Shown: piece by piece, positions 53,719-64,000 of the stretch
How the letters are laid out: every line of letters starts with the position of its first letter
Position numbering within the stretch: the stretch's first letter is position 1
Assembly: GCA_019843655.1 (NCBI GenBank)
Contig: JACDQD010000003.1
Span: 6,326,925 to 6,390,924 of the forward strand
Length of the DNA: 64,000 nucleotides
Direction of reading: 5' to 3'
DNA from: Lethocerus indicus
Lineage: Eukaryota > Arthropoda > Insecta > Hemiptera > Belostomatidae
Notes under the pieces: generated by a model
Seen by the model: only the letters and a program-made list of their open reading frames with translations
Told to the model about the DNA's origin: nothing
Database searches by the model: none
Made by a program: the position numbers and the translations under genes

Positions 53719-56700
53719 CTGCAAACAATCAAAAATAATTATAAATCGCTATGATCGAAGGTATAAATTTCTCCCTTTTCATATATTATCAAAAAAAGGG
53801 GATACGTTACAGCGAAAACGTAATAATTGAATTAATAAAACCATTTTATCCGCTTCGAATTTTATTTACACAAAATTTTCTGATTAGGTCGGATTATTTA
53901 CCGGGGTATTTGTTAGGCAGTTTTTAATTTCCTGAATTTCTGAGCAGTCTAATTAACGCGAACGCGCCGGAATTTTTTTTCGCCTTATAATTTAATTAAG
54001 GGCTTATCTGTTCAAATAAAATAAATCGCGTTTTAAATTCAGGCCTAGGCACTTCTCATTCCTTTGGCCGCGTGTATATTCCTGTTACCTGAAATTTGAC
54101 TTATAGACGTCGAGTTCGATTTTAATTAATTTTTTTATGGCTCAATAATAGCGCTAACTTTCTTTTTGAACGTATTTCTTTTGAATTGATCTGGGGTGAG
54201 AATAAAAAGTCCTCTCAATTTTTCTTAATACAGTTTTCTTATAATAAAGTTTCGTCGATGAATTAAATTGAGTCCCGGCTAGGGGGAAGGGGTGAATTTG
54301 TTCCGGAATGGGAGTGACGCCATTTTGGCGAGCATTGTACGTTCGCAATATATTTGAGAATGCATGCGTCCACACTGAAGCTGGAGGTCTAGGCCCCACA
54401 GCTGATTTATACGACAGCCCTCCCCGCCCGCCACGGCCGCGTTTAGGGAAGTCGAAAGAAGAAATTTGAGGAGAAATGGGAAGAGTTTGCTATCATAATA
54501 GTGCGGACGGACAATTGCATATGGACGAGGCTCAGACTCCATCTGCAAAATACTTCGGGCGATATATCACGGACCCTTTCCATTGTAGGTGGACAAACCT
54601 TTCGGCTCCCTCAACATGTTCGATTCGTTCACAACAAATAGATAAAATACACTGTTCCTATTTGTATGGAAATATCTATGTTGATTCTATTCTATGTATC
54701 TTCTTTACCATTTGTGTATACAATAAAATTTCTCACAGTATAATCTCCTCTCCCCCACATCCTTGAAGTATAATTAACAGTTGGTAATTGTTTTAATAAA
54801 GTTGAAATTTATTTTCTTCTCCAAATATTTATAGATAAACAAATTATCTGCGGCTGGCGGAAATCAGAAATATTAAGGTTCTTCTGACATGTAGTAATAT
54901 TTTGTAAATCATAAGCTGCGGTCGAAAAATTGTTGAGAAGGCACCACTCTTAATGAATTGATTAACATATTATTTGGAGAATCATTCGGGTCCTATTTGG
55001 GAGTCCCATAAATGAATATTACAGTAGACGAAGTTGCCATTCTATTAAAAAATTAGTTTTTCCCTTAAACAATTAAGCATCGTACAAAAACATATGTTGG
55101 GAAATGTTGACGGGAATCCATGAGATACACCCTGTTGCATCCAACTACCGAATTTATTGGAGAAGATACTACGACGCTCTAATGCAGACCCGCATAACAG
55201 AGTAGTCTTGATGGTCTAGTATCTATTTCTTAGACGGCGCCGACTGAACTAGCCCCGCTGAGGGTGGTGCGGAAATGTACTTAACTAAAGTTCGTTGGGT
55301 GCACATGCACCGATAAACTAGGGCCCCGTGAGGGTGGTGCGGAAATGTACTTAACTAAAGTTCGTTGGGTACACTTGCACCGATAAACTAGCGCCCCCTG
55401 AGGGTGGTACGGAAATGTACTTAACTAAAGTTCGTTGGGTACACTTGCACCGATAAACTAGCGCCCCCTGAGGGTGGTGCGGAAATGTACTTAACTAAAG
55501 TTCGTTGGGTACACTTGCACCGATAAACTAGCGCCCCCTGAGGGTGGTACGGAAATGTACTTAACTAAAGTTCGTTGGGTACACTTGCACCGATAAACTA
55601 GCGCCCCCTGAGGGTGGTGCGGAAATGTACTTAACTAAAGTTCGTTGGGTGCACTTGCACCGATAAACTAGCGCCCCTTGAGGGTGGTGCGGAAATGTAC
55701 TTAACTAAAGTTCGTTGGGTACACTTGCACCGATAAACTAGCGCCCCTTGAGGGTGGTGCGGAAATGTACTTAACTAAAGTTCGTTGGGTACACTTGCAC
55801 CGATAAACTAGCGCCCCCCTGAGGGTGGTGCGGAAATGTACTTAACTAAAGTTCGTTGGGTACACTTGCACCGATAAACTAGCGCCCCCTGAGGGTGGTG
55901 CGGAAATGTACTTAACTAAAGTTCGTTGGGTACACTTGCACCGATAAACTAGCGCCCCCTGAGGGTGGTGCGGAAATGTACTTAACTAAAGTTCCCACCC
56001 CCACCAAACTAAAATAAGACAAACAAAATCCCCCAAAAACACAATAATAAGGCACCCATATATACACACGACAAACAAACAACAACCACCGTAGTGCAAG
56101 AGACAGTGACAGTGCAGTGAGGATGCCCAAAAAACATCCAAAGTGCCAAAAGTGACTAACACCGCTACTGAACATGGCGAGCAGCTGAAACCGGTCTAGC
56201 AAAAGACCAAACCAGCGAGAGGAGACAGAAACACACGAAATTTAAGTTATGCTTTATTATTTTTTCTTAGTTTGAATTCCCAATTCCTATGTTATATTAG
56301 AATTTCCATATACATAGCGTGTTGATAGGTTACCTAGTAGGAGGGCTTCCCTGTTGTCGATGAGCGGGGACATCCTCTGTACGACGGATTCCCTGTCGCC
56401 CTGCCAGAGTACCGGGGAGACGTTGGCGACGCACTTGAGCTTCATGCTGCCCCCGGTGAAGTGGTGGGCCATCACGGTCAGCCTCAGCCCCAGTATGGAG
56501 GTCATCAGACCGTGAGTGTGCACCAGGTTCGGGTACCGCCTCAGCCACTTAGGCTCCGTCACCTGCAATTGATTAATTTCCATTCGTCCAGTTTATATAT
56601 TTTTGATCGGGATATTCACTATGTATTCTGGAATATGATTCTAACTACCTCTCCTGAAACAAAGTTTACTAGGAACTATTTCTTCATACTTTTATTGTCT

Positions 56701-59227
56701 ACTAATTCCCCTTGCGCCTGCAAACTAACTGAGTGGTAGGAATAAATATGAAAGGTGTCCTACCAGAATCGACAACTAAGCTTATTAGAATAGGGTCACA
56801 TTATTTTTTCGTATCGTGAGTGCAAAATTCAACGAACCGTCTCATACTACTCGAGAACCAAGCCAAAAAGCCGGACTAATTCGAGATAAATGCTTGTTTT
56901 CTATTTCACTGGATATGCTGTCTGGAGTCCTATCTTTTGTTGCTTTTGGCCCGGGTCCAAATGCATCCGACGCGAAGACGGGCAATACTCCAAATGTTAG
57001 AGAAACGTGAATTACATTCATGTTAAGAGTCGGGAGGCAAAAAAAGATATCATTTCGGGATAAGGGTATTCGGAAGGATGATATTACTGCTCTATAATGA
57101 AAATTAATACCTAAAAACATTCAGTATCCTATGACTATCCGCAAAATTCAAAAACGAATTCGCTAGTTCAAATCAAACTTATAAATTCATTAACATTTAA
57201 AAATAATTCCCCTCGTACAATCGCACTTCATTATGAGCGATTAATTGGGATAACATTATACAATACTTCTTTGATACTAAAATTATGATAATAATAATTT
57301 AATCCAGTCAATACAGATTCTATAGAATATAAATAAAGATAAACAAACTGTCCGACTGATGAGGACGATGAAGCGGCAACTTTGCCCTTCAGCCGACGGG
57401 GACTTAGCCGCTGTAATAAATAAAGTGGGTTTCATCACAGGGGAAGATACAGAGCTTTGGGGATAGTCTACCGGGGGTATTAGCCCCCTTCCACCCCCCA
57501 CCGCTACGCTGCGTGTAATTGATTGGAGGTTCGTCTTTCACGGGGGCCTATAATCGTCGGAATTAGTGGACGGTTTAGTTAAATCAACACGCGTGTTAAG
57601 CGACTCGTCGGGGTGCTAGTCGTCGTTTTAAAAAATAAATAGGGAAGGAAGGAGGTATTAATACGAGAGCGTGATGGGACCTGTTGAATATTCATGTCGC
57701 TCGGCGGGTAAAGCAACGATATTTATTTTGGCGATCATAAGCGCGACTGGTTCTCAATGGTCTGCCTTTAAAAACCCGGCCCTCTATCGGACATCGCAGT
57801 TTTCACCAATTAGTCCCACTAAAGGCCCTTTACATTCCCTTGAACGTTCAAATTTAGCCCCTGTACTCTGTTTCTAATTGCGACACCGCTCGGATGTTTG
57901 GGCCTTCCTCAATATTAATCATCTATTTCATGAATGGTCGCTAAAGAAAACAATGATCTTCGTTATTTACCTTATGACACAATTATTACCTTGGAATACA
58001 TGTTTGGTGATCTGCGAGGACATGGAATGCCATACTTCTTTCAGTCTTCTACTATCCGCGGGCTTCGTCTTTTTTTCAAAATCAACGCGGCTGAAAAATG
58101 ATTCTCTTCAAGGCGGTGTCCTAATTTGAAATAAATAAACGCGTGATTTCGGATTCACTCCACCGTCAGTACCATTGTGCAATTAAAGCCAAATATTGAT
58201 TCGACCGTTTCGACGTTATAAATTATTTGGTATTCCCCAATTAAATATTTCTTTAATTAATTTACAGGATTGTTCTACCAGTTGACAGTAATTAATGCCT
58301 CTATATTGGATGTAATTAAAGTCATCACTACCGGTACCGGTGAATATCGCGTAGGGATTCCAAAGCACCGGAGAGGTATTTACGGCGGCTCTTACTGCCG
58401 GGGAATGAAGGGATCTGTTGATGGGCGGGAGGGAGGGAGAATGAGGGGGGGCGTTACTATCGGAAACGATCGATTAATTAACCGGACTCTGAGGGCGATC
58501 GTCTAATTGGGGCCGAGCTGGGGGCGTCGATTTCAAAATATAAAGGCGAAATTAATGGGCCGCCGGCTATTAGAACCCGCCAGAGATTAAAGGCGGGAAC
58601 AATGCCCGCGCCCGCCGCGATTAGCGAGCACCATTAAGCTCCAGCCAAAATTAAGGAATGGCACTCGGCACATGACTTTAAATGGATCTATCAAGGGAGG
58701 AACATCCGGAAGGGTAATAAATAAAAACAGTAACTCAACGCCAAACAGAAGATTACTTCATTTCCAAGATGTGCCCCTGAAATTATCGGATGTCAAGTCA
58801 AGTGAACGGCTACTTTAAAATATTTTACTATTATTATCCACGATGCCAATGTCGAACATGACGTACTTATATACTTTATTCAATTAATAAAATATTAATC
58901 TTAATTTACTAGTCGCGCAAGGGATAGTGATTCTTTTTTGGCAAAAAATGGCCAATTGATTGTTAATTACGATTGCGAGAACATAAATAAGACTAAAGGA
59001 AAAGAGAAAGATAACAATGCGAGCGAGGTGAAATAGAGCTATAACGGGCGTTTGCGTTAGTTTTCCCCCACAGGTTTCCCGGGACTGTGAAAGGAAGGTT
59101 TGTCCCAGGAAGGCAAACTTCCCCGGGCGGCGTCTGGTCGAGTGCCAACCATAAGTCTCTTTACAGCCCCGAGTTTTTGCTCTGGTAAAAATGTTTTCTC
59201 TCTCCAACTCTCTCTCTCTCTGTCCCT

Positions 59228-59273
<46 letters not shown>

Positions 59274-62230
59274 CTTCACATTTTTACGGCCGGCAACGGC
59301 TTCACTAAAGGTACCGGGCCTCGGAAAAATCCTGCACGATCCACTGAGAAAACCTTTTTTCCCGATTAACGACACGCGATAAATGAATATATTTCTTCGC
59401 GCCGCTCAATTATGCCCCGATTAGTTTCGCGCCAATGTCTCAAGGGAAAATTCGAATCGAGTAAAACTGCCTGTCCGAAATGCAGACAGCCCGAACAGCA
59501 CCACCGACCGGAGCCAGTTTGGCCAATAGGCCCTTCCTCTTCACACCCCGCCACCACCTTTTGTCCTGCATTATGTGTTCATTCATATTCAGATTCTGAA
59601 GTCGAGGGTTTACTCCATTGTCTCGTGGCGGTATAGGGGCGAAGCCCATGATCAAGAGAGTACATGGGTCTCAGGCGTAGACTCACGGGTTTTTCGGCAT
59701 TCCGGATATTATCAATCAGATGCAAGTCATATAAACTAGACAGATATAAGGGCTTATACCCTTCATTGCTGGACAATGCTTCAATGCTGGAGAGGTCAGG
59801 AACTAATAAAAATCTAAAACTCCTTTGTATGTTGTGCGCTGTACCCATTTCAGTTTTACCCCAGGAACACGGTTTAATCTTTGGGTTGAACTGTGACCGA
59901 ATGTAGTGTGTCGGACCTGTGGACTAATGATTATTGCATAATTTCGGTTGGGGTAAGTTTAGAAAAGCGGCGGTTACATCCACTGCCCGCGCAAACCGAT
60001 CCTAATGCAGCGGGCCCTCAGGTTAAGCCGCCAGTTCAAAAACTCTTTACTCTCTTTAAAGCTCCTTACCGAAGGGAAATCCCTCAACCTAATGTAAAAG
60101 GTAGTTTGCAAAGAAGGATTTATTTACAGGATTAATAATGCCACACCTGAACCTGGATTTCAGGCTCTAATATAAACGGACGAAAATCTAAAGCAGGTGT
60201 TCCCAATGAAAATTTCCGCTTAAACATTATTACTTGATAAAAAATGATCGTAAATAAAGAAATAATGAGATAAGTAGTTTCAACACAGTGACGACCAATG
60301 ACTGCTTAGAATATTATGGTCCATAAAAATGGTTTTTCTGTGATTTTTTAGTGTTTGTGTATTCTCACTACTCAATTAGTGTGCGTAGTTTGGCCTTAGT
60401 TTGACAACGGAAATTTTGTTAGTTAAATGGCCCGTTTACTTTTTCATTAACATCAAGGTTATGAAGCTTAATTATGGAATTAAGCTGGGATCTGAATAAT
60501 CTGCAGTATATCAAACTTCACCTAATACAAAACAGGTGGTAAATAAACCATCGGAGATAATCGGATAATTTATGTTATAGTTAATTTTTGTATACCGTAG
60601 ATTTCGTGTTTCTGTTTCCGGTGTTGTACTACGTCGCTCCAATGGAGACCCGCATAACGGAGTTATCTTGTTGGTCTAGTATCCATTGCTTAGACGGCGC
60701 CGTCCGAACCGACAAAGAAGATAATGCAGATTCAGCGATATATATATTCAAATTTGAATTCAGGGGCGCGACTTCAAACGGAGCCGGACTGAATTTGTAA
60801 ACAGATAATTAGCAACTGAAACGGGTCACAACACATTTGATTACCCCCGAGGTCCAGTCTTAATACATTCGAAATAAAGACGCGGACACCTTAAAATCGG
60901 TACTGGGTCTGGAATTTCATGCATGAAATGATGACTTTTGTGTCGAATAAAAAGGTACCGTCGCAGAATTTTTCATCGCCAGTCGCCTAGACCGGTTTCG
61001 TTTCACTTTGCAATAGAAATCCTTCTCACTTCAAAAAATTAGCTCTAAAATAAAACGTCCTTACAAAGATACATATGCTGTAAAAACGAGCAAAAGTAGA
61101 AATGCTTGGTTCTAAAATTCATCCTAGATTCTATGAATCGCTTTGAGATACCCTCGTCTTCCGTTTCTGAATTTATTTTGATCGCTCCGATTCGTCACGC
61201 TTAATGAATACACACGGCCCTTGATATTATTAGCAAAGGAATTCATACTCGTTCGATTCGCTCAAATTACACGCTCTCGGGGCCCACAAAGGAAAATTCA
61301 GACGAAGCCCCTCCTTCAAACGTCTCCTGTGTATTCGCCCGTCAGTCTGCCCGTGTACGACGTCTGTCTACATTTAGCCCGCACCTTTTGTTTTAGTTTT
61401 TCTTTTTTTCCACCCCCCTCCCCCTCCCCGAAAGCGTTTACGACTGAACACTTCGCTGCTTTTTTGAGAGAACGTGAAAAAAGTTTTTCGCCAAAACCGT
61501 GCACGATGCGTTTATAATTGTTTGTCGCTAACAGTTAAACTCCAATGTGGGAGTATCAATTCGTATAATGTTACCTAATACTTGAGATTACTGTCTTAAT
61601 TGTTCAATAGAAACTATATCCGGTTTGAAATTATTCAATTAACAATTATATTATATTATACAATTAAATTTGTACTTTTTAGCTACTTTAAGATAGTGAT
61701 TAATTGTTCGAAAATAAAACACCGCAATAATAAAATATTCGCAATTCATTACTGGGAACTTTTTCGTCGAATGTTAACCCGAATATTAAAATAATAACTG
61801 CGACTTTCTGTACATTAGCGACTGATCCAAGCGAAATGATCCAAGACCATATAAACAACTGTAATTTCTTTTAGAATCGTCATTCAAAAGCTTTATTATT
61901 ATCGAATAAAGTTTGAAAGAGCCCTTACTCTTTGAGTAACAGCCTGATAAGTCGGTCATTGTAAACAGGACCTTGTTTACCGACGGCGGTCTGTGATGGT
62001 GCGGTGGGGGAGGTGGGAGGGGACTCAAGGAAGTAGCTCCTAATACCCGAAAGGTATTAGGGGCTGAATGAAGAGTTAATATTGGCCAAAGATAACCTGT
62101 TGATCGTTGATGTACCAGTGGAGGATTGAGGCGGGCGATGACTTGCCCGAGGTGCAGTTCAGGTTGATTTCGTCGCCGATCTGGTACTGCTTCTGTTCGC
62201 CGCTGATGTGGGGCCCATTGTTCGGCAGAA
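53636..62230 (-). CDS. beat: Beaten path (Beat) family protein, 3' part of gene (three exons)
   Basis: This is the 3' portion of a Beat-family gene; coding exons are 62097..62230, 56334..56562 and 53636..53718. Seen: all exons have AG acceptors and the two internal donors are GT. The frame stays open across both joins, giving about 148 residues. They contain an Ig domain with B-strand Cys in NLNCTSG, C-strand Trp in HWYIND, a TSILGLRLTV segment, F-strand Cys in GGSMKLKCVA, and a short C-terminal tail. Known: this order (P-x-I-G, GD-x-I-x-x-NC-S/T, WYIND, TS-x-LGL, MKLKC) marks the second Ig domain of Beat proteins. These act at the neuronal surface or are secreted, bind Sidestep-family partners and control axon defasciculation and targeting. 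Inferred: the first Ig domain and signal peptide lie beyond 64000. The subfamily (Beat-I to Beat-VII) cannot be settled here, so the symbol is family-level. Confidence 0.9.
55165..55249 (+). repeat. Head repeat, copy 1, directly left of the minisatellite
   Basis: This 85-bp sequence matches 60625..60709 without gaps at about 85% identity (13 differences by eye). The shared core includes AGACCCGCATAAC, TGGTCTAGTAT and CTTAGACGGCGCCG. It ends about 10 bp before the first 70-bp unit, so it probably marks the start of a composite element. The TGGTCTAGT string resembles a tRNA A-box, but no convincing B-box follows, so a tRNA origin is not claimed. Confidence 0.8.
55260..55994. repeat. 70-bp minisatellite, about 10.5 units
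   Basis: Units begin GAGGGTGGTGCGGAAATGTA at 55260, 55330, 55400, 55470, 55540, 55610, 55680, 55750, 55821 and 55891. A half unit follows from 55961 to 55994. All units are 70 bp except the eighth, which is 71 bp because of one extra C. Units differ by only a few substitutions, such as GGTGC/GGTAC and CCCCCTG/CCCCTTG. The first unit and its left junction are the most diverged. There are no spacers between units, so it is not a CRISPR array. It lies inside the last intron of the beat-like gene, about 340 bp from the Ig2 exon. Confidence 0.97.
56105..56239 (+). mobile_element. Retroposon tail-like segment, copy 2
   Basis: This 135-bp segment is about 95% identical to 42085..42219. It contains AGTGACAGTGCAGTGAGGAT, GATGCCC then CATCC (a small hairpin) and GAAACCGGTCTAGC followed by AAAAGACC (a hairpin). 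GAAACCGGTCTAG-type strings with a nearby stem-loop resemble 3' ends of some arthropod non-LTR retrotransposons and their SINEs; that assignment is from general knowledge and untested here. It follows the minisatellite after a C/A-rich spacer (55995..56104), suggesting one composite element of about 1.1 kb. No clear target-site duplication is seen. Confidence 0.7.
56334..56562 (-). CDS. beat: beat-like exon: second half of Ig domain 2
   Basis: This exon is 229 nt: 76 codons plus one base. The acceptor is caattgcag before base 56562 and the donor is gtaacc after base 56334. It starts in phase 0, continuing the WYINDQQ end of the exon at 62 kb, and ends in phase 1. Visible residues include VTEPKWLRRYP, GLMTSILGLRLTV, HHFTGGSMKLKCVANVS (F-strand cysteine and an N-V-S sequon) and a polar stretch SPLIDNREALLL. 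The codons are strongly G/C-ending, unlike the AT-rich introns. The next exon supplies the two bases of the split codon (G plus TT, giving Val). Confidence 0.92.
59208..59271. repeat. Interrupted (CT)n microsatellite in beat-like intron
   Basis: A short CT run (59208..59221) is separated by GTCCCTG-type sequence from a run of about 43 bp (59229..59271). On the sense strand of the beat-like gene it reads GAGAG. The 163-codon minus-strand frame across it is created by the repeat. Confidence 0.97.
60625..60709 (+). repeat. Head repeat, copy 2, without minisatellite
   Basis: This is a same-orientation copy of 55165..55249, about 85% identical over 85 bp. Unlike copy 1 it is not followed by 70-bp units, and similarity stops soon after GGCGCCG. 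It lies in the larger intron of the beat-like gene. It is either a solo or truncated member of the same dispersed family. Confidence 0.8.
62097..62230 (-). CDS. beat: beat-like exon: first half of Ig domain 2
   Basis: This exon is 134 nt: two bases completing a split codon, then 44 codons. The acceptor is tgttgcag before base 62230 and the donor is gttatc after base 62097. It encodes LPNNGPHISG, a GDEINLNCTSG segment with the B-strand cysteine and an N-C-T glycosylation sequon, and ILHWYINDQQ with the C-strand tryptophan. The upstream intron is phase 1, usual at Ig-domain borders, and the exon ends in phase 0. The exon is far richer in G+C than the flanking introns. It is too short to show up as a long open frame and was recognised from its motifs. 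Confidence 0.9.
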
Positions 62231-64000
62231 CTGCAACATTACAGACACGTTTAGAGCCGAATGATTTTCAGAAAAAACGACATTTTATGCAATAAACAAG
62301 ATTCCTAGCATTACAGTGACAAGATCCAAATTATATCAGTTGGAGAATGTTTGAGGAAATCTCTAACAGGAACCTAAATTGCTTAAAATTATACGTTATT
62401 GTTGGGAATATGTTTATATAAATCAATTTTCATTTTCGTTAATATTATCATTTAAACGTAATTTTAATATACATAAAAATCCAATGCTTAAAAGAAATAA
62501 AACTGTAACTAATTACAATTATAATTAAAAGCAAAAGATATTGGCTATAATATAAATGATTTATGTACAGTATTCTTTTCACGGTAATATAGAGGACGTG
62601 CTACAGATCGTAACGGCCTAATATCGGGCCGTAAACTTGGTAGCCGCAAACTTATACTTATCTAAACGCATTTCCTGGTTAGCTGGTTGAGCGTCAAGGT
62701 AACAAACTGACCTGAAGATAACGGGGGAAGACAAAGCAATCACGTGTAGTGGGGTGGGGGAATCATAATATGGGGGTGGTGGTGGTGGTGTTGGGGGATG
62801 CTCGGCACACATGAATTATAACATAGCTATTATTGCTCCCCACAACATCCCCATTCAGCTTCAGGGCCCCTTTCCCTCTCCTCCCCCACCGACCAGACAA
62901 CCGACCGGGGCTTTGTTGTGTAGACACGACTGCAGAAAACACAATTAACATGCAGCCGCATACGTTTTCATGTATCCGACCATCTCAGCCGTCTGTCCAC
63001 TATCTTCTAGCTCCCCGATAAAACGCTATATAAAATGAGACAAATATGAATGCCATAACCATAATATATTCTGTCCAAGGGGCCAGAAAAACTGAAACGA
63101 TTTGTATTGGAATTTGTAGCCATCGGTAATTAATGTTGCTACACGATTATGAGTGCAGAATCATACTATAATAATAAAACACGAGTATACTGTTAATTCA
63201 TAATCAAAATTATTAGATCATACTGTACCCATATTTATTTAGTTCAAGCTCCACTTGGAATCACCTTTTGCGCATTCGGTTCAAAAACGGTATACGAAAC
63301 GAATGTCCCAATTCGATAAAATACGAAAATTACGTGGAACTATTATAACTTTATTAGTGCCAAATGAGTCTATTTTACGCGTTATGAGTATTAATTAATA
63401 TCCTCTACAGAAATTCATTTTGTTCTCAATACAGTAAACACGGTACTGTCTAAATGTTCAAAAGTGGAGAAAGTGTCTCAGTTCCATTTTTTAATCAACA
63501 CTTGCACGAGAACCGAGGTTGCAGGTTGGTATTTCATTCGTTTCAGGAAATCGTAATACAACTTGATTCAGTCTCAGTTAACAGTAGATATTAATCTACC
63601 ACGGTTCCGTTCGGCGTTCGAAACCGTTGGACTTTATTTATGTGCGGAAGTTTAAAAGTCACATAAAAAGGTCTATCACCGCTCGCGTGCTCGTTCTCGC
63701 TGTAGAAGGGCTTTATGCCGTCAACGGAACCTATAAAAGGGAGGGCAAAAAGTCCTTATACTGGCCCTGAATTCTTCCGTTCCGGCCGAAATCAGTCCGT
63801 AAATCATTCCCCAAAAGTTTGATGAATAATACATTTAGGATTTTGTACTATTTAATACTATTATTTCATTACATCATCAGTACAATACAATACCAGTTCC
63901 TATCGGTTATTATTACTAGAGAATTACTTGTAACGAATTAAAAACTAATATACTATATAAAGGAAATCTATGATCTTATATACACAAGGACCTTTTTCCT
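62231..64000. other. Upstream intron of beat-like gene; no exon seen
   Basis: I searched this segment on the minus strand for first-Ig-domain hallmarks of Beat proteins (the WYK core and the SGKFSCEVS-type F strand) and found none. It holds AT-rich DNA, a GGT-rich stretch near 62772..62798 and a GC-richer patch at 63590..63790 with a short minus-strand frame I do not recognise. It is most simply the intron before the 62 kb exon, continuing off the right edge. Confidence 0.6.
62772..62798. repeat. GGT-rich simple repeat
   Basis: GGGGGTGGTGGTGGTGGTGT followed by GGGGG. The sequence is G-rich enough that a quadruplex is conceivable. Confidence 0.85.

Larger units (their letters stand above)
53719..56333 (-). 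other. beat-like terminal intron with composite repeat element
   Basis: This 2.6-kb intron is flanked by GT (56333..56332) and AG (53720..53719). It is AT-rich near the acceptor, with a GC-rich patch around 54290..54450. It carries the head repeat, the 70-bp minisatellite and the retroposon-tail copy, which are listed separately. I see no further exon in it. Confidence 0.75.
56563..62096 (-). other. beat-like intron between the two Ig2 exons
   Basis: This 5.5-kb intron has GT (62096..62095) and AG (56564..56563) borders. It holds AT-rich DNA, GC-rich patches near 57360..57630 and 58330..58620, a CT/GA microsatellite at 59208..59271 and the second head-repeat copy at 60625..60709. The longest minus-strand frame, 58884..59375, is open mainly because it crosses the GA repeat and has no recognisable domain. 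Confidence 0.75.

Noticed and set aside
55260..55994. Tandem array considered as CRISPR or as hammerhead-ribozyme repeats
   Set aside because: Units are directly adjacent with no unique spacers, so it is not CRISPR. The unit has GAAA but no CTGANGA core on either strand, so it is not a hammerhead.
58884..59375. 163-codon minus-strand open frame
   Set aside because: Its length comes from crossing a GA microsatellite that cannot encode a stop; the middle is only Arg-Glu repeats.
63590..63790. GC-richer minus-strand frame tested as the missing first Ig domain
   Set aside because: It has no Cys-Trp-Cys pattern and no WYK or SGKFSC-type motif, and its acceptor and donor are poor.

Overview
This window is nuclear DNA of an arthropod, most probably an insect. 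Short exons sit in kilobase-scale introns with GT/AG borders, AT-rich DNA alternates with CpG-rich patches, and there are long dinucleotide microsatellites and retroposon remnants. No prokaryotic gene layout is present. The species cannot be named from the sequence. No open frame is much longer than chance allows, and the only convincing gene is split into short exons.

The gene lies on the minus strand in the right-hand 10 kb. Three exons (62097..62230, 56334..56562 and 53636..53718) join in frame with intron phases 1, 0 and 1. They encode the second immunoglobulin domain and the C-terminal tail of a Beaten path (Beat) family protein. These arthropod cell-surface or secreted proteins guide axons by binding Sidestep-family receptors. 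The signal peptide and first Ig domain are not visible between 62231 and 64000 and must lie beyond the right edge. The last coding exon is only 27 codons including the stop and was found by splice phase and acceptor context.

The introns of this gene carry repeats. The terminal intron holds what looks like a composite element: an 85-bp head (55165..55249), a minisatellite of about 10.5 units of 70 bp (55260..55994), a C/A-rich spacer, and a 135-bp retroposon-tail-like segment (56105..56239). A second copy of the head lies at 60625..60709 in the larger intron. A second copy of the tail lies at 42024..42268, in a short insertion with a 14-bp target-site duplication and 46-bp inverted ends. On the minus strand each intact minisatellite junction carries the core of a CTCF-type binding motif.

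The left 53 kb shows no gene I can name. It is AT-rich noncoding DNA with scattered GC-rich patches, simple repeats, a tRNA-like SINE-type fragment near 4.7 kb, and a few splice-acceptor-plus-open-frame candidates (24.1, 47.6 and 48.6 kb) given as findings only. It is either intergenic DNA downstream of the beat-like gene or introns of genes whose exons I cannot recognise.
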